From a bacterium (GTDB taxonomy: Bacteria > SM23-31 > JAUVVT01), in the NCBI GenBank assembly GCA_030604505.1, contig JAUVVT010000133.1, positions 1 through 6,060 of the forward strand: DNA of 6,060 bases, read 5' to 3'. This document shows positions 1 through 5,595 of this stretch, piece by piece. The notes below the pieces were generated by a model. The model was not told where the DNA came from. It made no database searches and saw only the letters and a program-made list of their open reading frames with translations. How positions within the stretch are numbered: the first letter of the stretch is position 1; every line of letters begins with the position of its first letter. Both the position numbers and the translations under genes were made by a program.

Positions 1-20
1 AACAAGTTCAGGATGACAGG
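1..20. repeat. Possible half of a dispersed intergenic palindrome at window edge
   Basis: The first bases contain AAGTTCAGGATGACA. From memory, this resembles one arm of a palindromic intergenic element seen in many bacterial genomes, of the form CCTGAA...TTCAGG followed by ATGAC. Only the right half would be inside the window, so the dyad itself cannot be seen. This is a weak call based on resemblance alone. Confidence 0.2.
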
Positions 21-159
21 TTAGTATTATTTCAAATAAAACTATATATGATAAATTTGCCAAAGTCCTGTAACACTAATTTGATTTCAGTAATATCATA
101 TTTATTTAAAATTTATAAACACTATTACAATTTTCAGGTAACTGGAAAAAAGAGAATAC

Positions 160-175
160 AGATTTTCGAAAATCT
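160..175. repeat. Perfect 16-base palindrome
   Basis: AGATTTTC is followed directly by its reverse complement GAAAATCT, with no spacer. The symmetry stops at 159/176. With no loop it is more plausible as a binding site for a dimeric protein, or chance in AT-rich DNA, than as an RNA hairpin. No gene lies within 250 bases on the right, so a regulatory role is only a guess. Confidence 0.4.
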
Positions 176-409
176 ATACCGGCTTTTGTCAAAATTTAGA
201 TAATCTTAATACGAATGACAAAAAATTCTTGATTTTTATACACAAAATGTTAAATTATGAGAAATCTGAAACCGATATAAATATCTGTAAATAATATAAA
301 AAGGGGATTGCTTATAAAAGTTCGATAAAAGTTTATTTTAAACGTTAAGTTGAAATAATATAAATACGTATAAAAGCTTTAAAATAAATTTTTAACGAAT
401 TTTTTTTAC

Positions 410-453
410 AAAACCGAAAGTTAAAAGTTGCAAAGCTTGGTACTTTCGGTTTT
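410..453 (+). terminator. Terminator-shaped hairpin just upstream of gene 1
   Basis: AAAACCGAAAGT (410-421) pairs perfectly with ACTTTCGGTTTT (442-453), a 12-bp stem with a 20-base loop, followed by a T-rich tail (454-461, ATTTTATT). This has the form of a rho-independent terminator reading left to right, although the loop is long and the stem has only four G-C pairs. No gene is visible upstream to be terminated in this window. It may end a transcript that starts further left or an unseen small RNA, or it may act as a leader attenuator for genes 1-2. Confidence 0.5.
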
Positions 454-499
454 ATTTTATTAGCATATGGTAACATGCAAAAATACTATCTGTAAAATA

Positions 500-1666
500 A
501 TGTATAATAAAATTATTATAAATCTTATCTTTATTTCATTTTTAATTCCAAATTATAAATGTTCAGAGAATAATATAACATCAAATAATTCACATCTGAA
601 CCTCCCCTTTTTTAAAGAGGCAGTTGTTCCTGATACCCTTTATACAGACACGTCCGAAAGTTTTTTGGTTGAGGTTAAAGCGGAAAAGAGGGTAAATAGT
701 AATATTCGTTATGTTTTAATGAGAACCTTTGATTCATCTTATAATTTAATCTCTTCACCGGATACACTTTATGACAATTCTTACTTCGGGGATATTGTTC
801 CCGGGGATTTTATCTTTTCCCGTTTAATATATTCATCGTCAATAAAATCCAGCCCGGGGCAATATTTTCTTGAGTTTTCAAATCCCGAAATTAATGAAAT
901 ATTACTCGATACTATTCTATTTACTCAGGGAGAAAAAAATCTTCCGCCTGTTCTATCAAACCTCATTATGCCCGATACAATACTGCTTGATAATCCCGAA
1001 ACGAAATATTACATATTTTTAGATGTTGTCGACCCTCAGGGGAAAAATGATATAAAAGAAGTTATAGGTAAAATATATTATCCTTACTTTCCCGTTCCGA
1101 GTCTTGACATAATATTAAAACATGACGGCATTCCCCCGGATATTTTAAAGAGCGAGGATAATTATGTATATATATTTCAACCAGTCGATATTGCAAGAAT
1201 AGGTGCCGGGGAATATTCGATATTGTTTTATGCAGTGGATAAAAAAGATAACCGGAGCAGTTCACTTTATGGGAAGATATATTTCTACTCTGAAATGGAA
1301 AACCTTCCTCCGGTAATTGAGCATATAAATCTTCCGGATACTATCAGTTCGGCTGCAGGAACCATTCTTATCGAGGCAAAGGTAACTGATGTAAATGGAA
1401 GGGGTGATATAGAAAAAGTATATTTTAATTCCTTTCTGCCGGACGGCAGCCCCTCATCAGGAAATCCGTTCTATATGTTTGATGACGGAAGTGAATTATC
1501 GCTTGAAGGTGGTCCCTCCGGAGACAGAATCAAAGATGATGGTATATACTCAAGAAGGGTTATGGTACCTCCATCTGCTGAAGGGAATTATCTCTTTATA
1601 TTTTATGCTGTTGATAAAGTTCAGAACATAAGCGATGCTGTTGAACATTACTTTGTTGTAAAATGA
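500..1666 (+). CDS. Probable surface lipoprotein with three Ig-like repeats
   Basis: I number from the ATG at 500 (388 residues). The frame also extends to an ATG at 467, adding 11 residues, but the later start gives a textbook signal: MYNKIII, a hydrophobic core, then Cys21. Neither start has a Shine-Dalgarno sequence. The lipobox (PNYKC) is imperfect, so lipidation is likely rather than certain. Three repeats of about 115-120 residues each begin near a PDT[IL] motif (residues 44, 158 and 279), the last two preceded by NLPPV. Repeats 2 and 3 end in FYAVDK..N, and repeats 1 and 3 share GDxxxxDxxxSR-like segments (97-108, 341-352). This pattern of beta-strands and 'DDG...DGIY...VP..G.Y' is typical of bacterial Ig-like domains in secreted FCB-group proteins. 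No catalytic motif is seen. The stop overlaps gene 2's start, so the two are probably made together; a scaffold or binding role at the envelope is inferred. Confidence 0.8.
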   Translation: MYNKIIINLIFISFLIPNYKCSENNITSNNSHLNLPFFKEAVVPDTLYTDTSESFLVEVKAEKRVNSNIRYVLMRTFDSSYNLISSPDTLYDNSYFGDIVPGDFIFSRLIYSSSIKSSPGQYFLEFSNPEINEILLDTILFTQGEKNLPPVLSNLIMPDTILLDNPETKYYIFLDVVDPQGKNDIKEVIGKIYYPYFPVPSLDIILKHDGIPPDILKSEDNYVYIFQPVDIARIGAGEYSILFYAVDKKDNRSSSLYGKIYFYSEMENLPPVIEHINLPDTISSAAGTILIEAKVTDVNGRGDIEKVYFNSFLPDGSPSSGNPFYMFDDGSELSLEGGPSGDRIKDDGIYSRRVMVPPSAEGNYLFIFYAVDKVQNISDAVEHYFVVK

Positions 1667-3159
1667 TTATAAAAAACATTTCAGAAAATATTTTTCATAA
1701 AAATATAGTAAAAATAATTTTACTATCTCTAAGTTTTTTTGACTTATCATTCTGCCAGCAGTCCAAACCGGAGAATTATCTTCAAAAACCTTCTCAATCC
1801 CGATTTTATGCAAACGACATAACAGACATAGTCGTTCACCAGAATACAATATGGTTCGGCTCGAGCAAGGGATTAATCTCAACAAGTAACGATGGATTGA
1901 ATTTTTCTTCTTACGCAAACATAAGTGGAATAGGTGAAGGACACATTGCAACTGTAAATGTCGATAAAGACGGTGTAATCTGGATTTCGACAGTGTTCGA
2001 TTCAACCACATCTGTGGGAAATATGGATGTGGGAGGCGGTTTGAGTTATTCAACGGACAGCGGTACAAACTGGAATTGGATTCCGCAGCCGGTCGATGCT
2101 GTTTCAGATACAGACGGCGGGAAAAAGCCTACCACTGTTGCTGTATCAAACATTACATGGGATATCGCTTTCAAGGATGATGAAGTATGGATAGGCAGTT
2201 GGGCAGGCGGATTGAGAAAATCAACAGATTTTGGAAAAACATGGGAAGTGGTAACACCCGACGGAATTCCCTTTGACGTGCTCGGGAATCTGAATCACAG
2301 GGTATTTTCTGTTATTAATGCACAGAACGGATTATGGGTGGGGACAGCCGCAGGGATAAATAAATCAACCGATGGAGGAAAGACCTGGACACTCTATAAT
2401 GCTCAAAATGGCAGCGGTATATCGGGAAACTTCGTGAATGGCATTGCTGAGCAAATCTATCAAGGCAGGAGTATAATCTGGGCTTCTACGTGGAAGGCGG
2501 AAGGGGAAAATGAATATTATGGAGTAAGCAAGACAGAGAACGGAGGATTAACCTGGGAAACATTTTTAGAAGGGGAGAAGCCGCACGCTTTTGCGTTTTA
2601 TGAGAATGAAGTCTATGTTGCAGCTGATAACGGTCTTTTTAAATCGATAGATTTTGGCAAATCTTGGGCTTTATTCCCACAAATTACGGACGAATACGGC
2701 AATAGTATTATGACAACCGAGACGTATTCTATCGCAGTTAAAGGTAATGACTTATGGGTAGGTACAGGTGACGGGCTTGCAAAGACTTCCGACAGAGGTA
2801 ATACCTGGAAGATCTTCAGGGCATTTAAATCAACCGCAGAAGAGGGAGAACCTGCAACCTATGCCTATCCCAATCCGTTTTCTCCAATACGCCATAATGT
2901 AATAGGCGGAGAAGGTCATGTGCGAATCCAGTATAATACGACAAGTGAAACAACGGTTACTATAAAAATCTTTGACTTTGGAATGAATCTTGTAAAAGAC
3001 CTTATTAGTGATAAAACAAGACCCGCCAGTGGTGACTATTATGAACTCTGGGACGGGCGAAATGAAAATGGCGTATATGTTGCAAACGGTGTATATTTTT
3101 ATAAACTCGAACTTTCAGGTGAAAAAACTGCCTGGGGAAAAATTGTCGTTATAAATTAG
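1663..3159 (+). CDS. Secreted seven-Asp-box beta-propeller with T9SS/FlgD-like C-terminal domain
   Basis: This 498-residue protein starts at an ATG that overlaps the previous stop (ATGA), indicating translational coupling. An N-terminal signal has Lys residues, a hydrophobic stretch at about 15-31 and likely cleavage near Cys31-Gln32. Residues 50-385 form a beta-propeller with seven Asp-box-like turns (S/T-x-D/N-x-G-x-T-W) at 74, 130, 187, 235, 291, 328 and 375, each usually preceded by a W[FIV]G[ST] or equivalent strand. The first box is degenerate (Asn for Asp, Phe for Trp). The C-terminal domain (399-498) has YPNPFSP at 402-408, LWDGRNENGVYVANGVYFY at 462-480 and a final GKIVVIN, matching FlgD-like Ig/T9SS type A sorting domains. 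Export through the outer membrane by T9SS is therefore likely. Sialidase FRIP and catalytic motifs are absent, so an enzyme is not supported; a binding or structural role, perhaps PorZ-like, is possible. Confidence 0.85.
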   Translation: MIIKNISENIFHKNIVKIILLSLSFFDLSFCQQSKPENYLQKPSQSRFYANDITDIVVHQNTIWFGSSKGLISTSNDGLNFSSYANISGIGEGHIATVNVDKDGVIWISTVFDSTTSVGNMDVGGGLSYSTDSGTNWNWIPQPVDAVSDTDGGKKPTTVAVSNITWDIAFKDDEVWIGSWAGGLRKSTDFGKTWEVVTPDGIPFDVLGNLNHRVFSVINAQNGLWVGTAAGINKSTDGGKTWTLYNAQNGSGISGNFVNGIAEQIYQGRSIIWASTWKAEGENEYYGVSKTENGGLTWETFLEGEKPHAFAFYENEVYVAADNGLFKSIDFGKSWALFPQITDEYGNSIMTTETYSIAVKGNDLWVGTGDGLAKTSDRGNTWKIFRAFKSTAEEGEPATYAYPNPFSPIRHNVIGGEGHVRIQYNTTSETTVTIKIFDFGMNLVKDLISDKTRPASGDYYELWDGRNENGVYVANGVYFYKLELSGEKTAWGKIVVIN

Positions 3160-3161
3160 TC

Positions 3162-3181
3162 ACCTTTTTTGAAAAAAAGGT
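3162..3181. repeat. Inverted repeat just after gene 2
   Basis: ACCTTTTTT (3162-3170) and AAAAAAGGT (3173-3181) are perfect reverse complements separated by two bases, starting three bases after the gene 2 stop. The stem is mostly A-T and no T-run follows on the + strand, so it is a poor intrinsic terminator by itself. It may fold together with the stronger hairpin 20 bases downstream to protect or end the gene 1-2 message. Confidence 0.4.
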
Positions 3182-3201
3182 AACACAAAAAACTTTATAC
3201 T

Positions 3202-3229
3202 AAATTTCCCCTCGCATGAGGGGAAATTT
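3202..3229 (+). terminator. Strong 12-bp hairpin between gene 2 and gene 3
   Basis: AAATTTCCCCTC (3202-3213), a GCAT loop, then GAGGGGAAATTT (3218-3229) form a perfect 12-bp stem with a tetraloop. It is by far the most stable fold visible between genes in the window. The 3' arm ends in TTT but is followed by CAAAAATATC, so the usual U-tract is very short. It could be a weak or bidirectional terminator, a 3' end-stabilising stem that lowers gene 3 relative to gene 2, or a copy of a dispersed palindromic repeat. Gene 3 begins 19 bases later, leaving little room for its own promoter. Confidence 0.45.
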
Positions 3230-3248
3230 CAAAAATATCTAAATTATA

Positions 3249-4163
3249 ATGAAAAAGGTTTTAATTTTCATATTATTGTCAATTTTCTATATAGAGAACT
3301 GCCATTCAGGTGAAGGTGGATATGCCGGTTCTGCCTTCAGGATGGGGCTTGGTGCAAGACCCAAAGCACTTGGCGGGGCTTTTGTCGCAATTTCTGACGA
3401 TTCTTACGCAGCATATTATAACCCCGGGGGGCTTCCCTTTCTGAAAGACAGATATATTAATGCTTCGATTATGTTTCTTTCACTTGACCGAAAATTGAAT
3501 TATTTTAATTTTTCTCAAAGTATTAAACCAGCCGGCGGTTTTTCTATAGGATGGATAAATGCGGGTGTTGGAAATCTTTATGAAAGAAGCTTCGAAGGTG
3601 AAAAAGGCGGAATCATTGATTATTCTGAAAATGCATTCTGTTTTTCATTTGCACAGATTATTAATAAGTATATATCTGTTGGGTTAACCGGCAAACTTCT
3701 CTATCATAAACTATATCAGCTCACTGCAAAGGGATTCGGATTTGATCTGGGTATTCTTGTCAAACCGATAAAAAACCTGAGGTTCGGACTATTGGTCAAA
3801 GACCTTAATGCCCGTTATTCCTGGAATTCGAATGAAATATATGAGAGAGGTTCATCCATAAAGGATAATTTTCCTATAATTACAAGAATGGGAACGGCTT
3901 ATAATATTGAAAAATACAACCTGCTGGTTGCTTTTGATATTGAAAAAAACCAAAAAAGCGATTCAAAGTTTCACCTTGGCGTCGAGAAAAGATTGAAAGA
4001 ACAATTCAGTCTGAGAGGTGGTATCAATGATGGTAACCTATGTTTCGGCGGCGGATTAAAAATTCCTCTGCTCGGTAAGTTATCTTTCATTGATTACAGT
4101 TTTGAAAATGTTGAATTTGACGAATCCCCGAGTCAAATCCTGACCTTGACAATAACTCTGTGA
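3249..4163 (+). CDS. PorV/PorQ-family outer-membrane beta-barrel protein
   Basis: This 304-residue protein has a signal peptide (MKKVLIFILLSIFYIENCHS, cleavage probably after Ser20). The mature start carries the family signature: AGSAFRMGLGARPKALGGAF at 26-45, then AISDDSYAAYYNPGGLPFL at 47-65. The rest is alternating amphipathic strands with Gly and aromatic residues (for example 98-108, 143-152, 162-183 and 254-271) and ends ILTLTITL, as expected for an outer-membrane barrel. PorV and PorQ belong to the FadL-like barrel group; in T9SS, PorV shuttles cargo to the attachment complex and PorQ pairs with PorZ. Length is near the usual 300-400. Many FCB-group genomes hold several paralogues, so I cannot say PorV or PorQ proper. 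The neighbouring propeller with a sorting-like domain is a plausible client. No Shine-Dalgarno sequence is visible before the ATG. Confidence 0.85.
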   Translation: MKKVLIFILLSIFYIENCHSGEGGYAGSAFRMGLGARPKALGGAFVAISDDSYAAYYNPGGLPFLKDRYINASIMFLSLDRKLNYFNFSQSIKPAGGFSIGWINAGVGNLYERSFEGEKGGIIDYSENAFCFSFAQIINKYISVGLTGKLLYHKLYQLTAKGFGFDLGILVKPIKNLRFGLLVKDLNARYSWNSNEIYERGSSIKDNFPIITRMGTAYNIEKYNLLVAFDIEKNQKSDSKFHLGVEKRLKEQFSLRGGINDGNLCFGGGLKIPLLGKLSFIDYSFENVEFDESPSQILTLTITL

Positions 4164-4312
4164 TTTTTTTTACAATCTAAATTAAAAAAGAAGAGGCACA
4201 GATGCAAGTCATCGAATAAGTGTTTCTATTTGCAGTATTTATAAAAAAACTGTGACTATCAAAGAATAAAATTAAATAATCAGTTTTAAAATGTCAGAAT
4301 TTTACTTGTTTC

Positions 4313-4354
4313 AATACAAAATAAATATTACTTTTGTATTTAAATCAATATAAT
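4313..4354 (+). promoter_or_regulatory. Candidate promoter with operator-like dyad for gene 4
   Basis: AATACAAAA (4313-4321) and TTTTGTATT (4332-4340) are perfect 9-base inverted arms whose centres are 19 bases apart, about two helical turns, as in many dimeric operators. A consensus TATAAT lies at 4349-4354, placing the dyad over the region where the -35 contacts would be. No good TTGACA-like hexamer lies at 17 bases, and the Bacteroidota TTTG/TAnnTTTG spacing does not fit either. A start near 4361 would give a leader of about 60 bases. Chance is possible in such AT-rich DNA. Confidence 0.3.
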
Positions 4355-4410
4355 TCCGAACATACCCTTATATGAAATTAATATGGAAATATAAATTAAC
4401 ATTTTAAAAA

Positions 4411-4414
4411 AGGA
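4411..4414 (+). promoter_or_regulatory. Ribosome binding site of gene 4
   Basis: AGGA, preceded by an A-run, sits eight bases before the ATG at 4423 and supports that start. It contrasts with genes 1-3, none of which has a recognisable Shine-Dalgarno sequence. Confidence 0.6.
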
Positions 4415-4422
4415 CAAGAAAA

Positions 4423-5415
4423 ATGACACAAAAGATTAACAACAACATACAATTAAAAAATTCCCACTGCCGTTCCAATCAGCCGAGAAGAACATTTCTG
4501 AAAACTGCCTGTAGTGTGACCGGAGGATTGATGGTTGGAGGACTGTCAGTTCAGTGCAAAAGCAAAATTCGCAATAAAGAACTTAAAGACACTTCACTTG
4601 CTGCGGCAATGCCCAAAATTCAAATCGGAAGTCGTTTGGTCTCCCGTTTGGTTGTGGGTTCGAATCCGGTTTGGGGATACAGTTATCAGGGAAAATTATT
4701 AAGTAAGTTCATGGTAAATTACTTTAACGACAATAATATTGTGAAACTTTTGCATCAATCTGAGCGGGCAGGAATTACCACATGGCAGGCGGGTTTCAAT
4801 AAAAGACTGCCGGATGTTTGGAAGCGGTATCAGGACGAAGGGGGGAAAATGAACCTGATAATACTTCACAGTTTTAATGAAATATCAATAAAGGAGATTG
4901 CTTCTCTCAATCCTATAGCTATCGTCCATCATGGAGGCGTGTCTGACAGATTATGGGTGAGTGGTAAATTCCAAAAAGTTCACGATTATGTCAAAGAAGT
5001 CAAAGATACGGGAGTAATGGCTGGGGTTTCCTGTCATAAACCTGAGGTAATCGAAAAGATTTCTGAAGAAGACTGGGAGAATGACTTGTTTATGGCTTGT
5101 TTTTACGAGATTACTCGTTCGAAAGAAGAATGGAAAAAGATGCTTGGATTTACGCCTTTTCAATATATTTTTCACGACAATGACCCTAAAAGGATGTGCC
5201 GCGCAATTCGTTCTGCTCGAAAACCAGTCCTGGGATTTAAGATTTTAGCAGGGGGATGGGCTGCCGACAGAAAGGAACTGACAGAAAAAGCATTCAAATT
5301 CGCATTTCAAAACATTAAAGCTTCTGATGGAGTCATTGTAGGCATGCTTCCTGCCTTTGATGACCAGGTCAGTGAAAATGCAAAATATACGGTTAAGTAT
5401 GGGGGAAATTTATAG
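4423..5415 (+). CDS. Tat-exported aldo/keto-reductase-like TIM-barrel protein
   Basis: This 330-residue protein has a Tat signal: PRRTFLK at 21-27, then a Gly-rich hydrophobic stretch to about 43. Cys45 (LSVQC) could be a lipid anchor, but Gln at -1 is atypical. From about residue 66 the order of motifs resembles an aldo/keto reductase barrel: SRLVVGSNPVWGYS at 74-87, AGITTWQ at 116-122, a strand ending in HHGG followed by VSDRLW at 164-178, GVSCHKP at 201-207, KILAGG at 273-278 and VIVGM at 304-308. I cannot confirm the classical Asp-Tyr-Lys-His tetrad, so redox activity and cofactor are not established; H169 or H170 may be the barrel-strand histidine. Similar exported proteins without known function occur in Planctomycetes and related bacteria, as far as I recall. 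The good ribosome binding site fixes the start. A second Tat gene follows 180 bases on, suggesting shared regulation or pathway. Confidence 0.7.
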   Translation: MTQKINNNIQLKNSHCRSNQPRRTFLKTACSVTGGLMVGGLSVQCKSKIRNKELKDTSLAAAMPKIQIGSRLVSRLVVGSNPVWGYSYQGKLLSKFMVNYFNDNNIVKLLHQSERAGITTWQAGFNKRLPDVWKRYQDEGGKMNLIILHSFNEISIKEIASLNPIAIVHHGGVSDRLWVSGKFQKVHDYVKEVKDTGVMAGVSCHKPEVIEKISEEDWENDLFMACFYEITRSKEEWKKMLGFTPFQYIFHDNDPKRMCRAIRSARKPVLGFKILAGGWAADRKELTEKAFKFAFQNIKASDGVIVGMLPAFDDQVSENAKYTVKYGGNL

Positions 5416-5595
5416 TTATCTCCAGTATTAAATACACCGGCAAGACAGGAAAATTTATTTACTTTGTAACCGTTTAGAAATTAGAAAGACCGATTTCTTC
5501 CATCAATATTTATATTCCAATTTAAGTCTTTTAAGAATTTAATGAGAATTGAATTATAAAGCAAAAAACTTATTTTTATTTGAAGGAATTTAAAA
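5416..5595. promoter_or_regulatory. Intergenic gap with weak promoter-like boxes before gene 5
   Basis: There is no clear terminator after gene 4; AGAAAT/ATTTCT (5476-5481, 5493-5498) is a short stem without a U-tract. TATAAA at 5555-5560 with TTAAGA at 5531-5536 (18-base spacer) could form a sigma-70-type promoter for gene 5, but the match is modest. Co-transcription of genes 4 and 5 therefore remains open. Confidence 0.25.
5583..5588 (+). promoter_or_regulatory. Ribosome binding site of gene 5
   Basis: AAGGAA lies seven bases before the ATG at 5596. It is the best Shine-Dalgarno match in the window and decides the start of the partial gene. Confidence 0.65.

Larger units (their letters stand above)
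1..466. other. AT-rich gene-free region upstream of gene 1
   Basis: I see no convincing coding frame on either strand here; stops are dense in all frames and base composition is much more AT-rich than in the genes downstream. It holds a perfect 16-base palindrome at 160-175, several short AT-only dyads (for example 331-343 and 373-380) and a terminator-shaped hairpin at 410-453. A TTGAAA at 350-355 and TATAAA at 369-374 resemble promoter boxes but are only 13 bases apart. The promoter for genes 1-2 is presumably in this stretch, but I cannot place it. An unannotated small RNA ending at the hairpin is possible, not shown. Confidence 0.6.
4164..4422. other. AT-rich intergenic gap between the Por gene and the first Tat gene
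   Basis: The gap opens with a run of eight T directly after the gene 3 stop, but no good GC-rich stem precedes it, so termination there is uncertain. A loose nested pairing of CACAG/CTGTG (4197-4201, 4250-4254) and TGCAA/TTGCA (4203-4207, 4230-4234) is too weak to call a structure. The right half holds the dyad and TATAAT box annotated separately. I see no gene. Confidence 0.5.

Noticed and set aside
350..374. TTGAAA and TATAAA as a promoter for gene 1
   Set aside because: The spacer is only 13 bases, too short for a sigma-70-type promoter, and such boxes are frequent by chance in this AT-rich stretch.
1062..1265. Minus-strand open frame inside gene 1
   Set aside because: It lies opposite a well-supported gene with clear domain repeats, has no ribosome binding site and shows no recognisable motif.
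1667..2068. Minus-strand open frame inside gene 2
   Set aside because: Its Arg/Leu/Cys-rich translation is the complement of the propeller coding strand, with no domain-like pattern.
1663..3159. Sialidase or other glycosidase identity for gene 2
   Set aside because: Asp-boxes alone are structural; no FRIP motif or catalytic arginine triad context was seen.
4132..4171. Terminator at the end of gene 3
   Set aside because: There is a run of eight T, but the only stem before it (GTCAA/TTGAC) is 5 bp and ends 13 bases before the run.
4951..5175. Minus-strand open frame inside gene 4
   Set aside because: It is short and lies fully opposite a conserved-looking barrel region, with no supporting signal.
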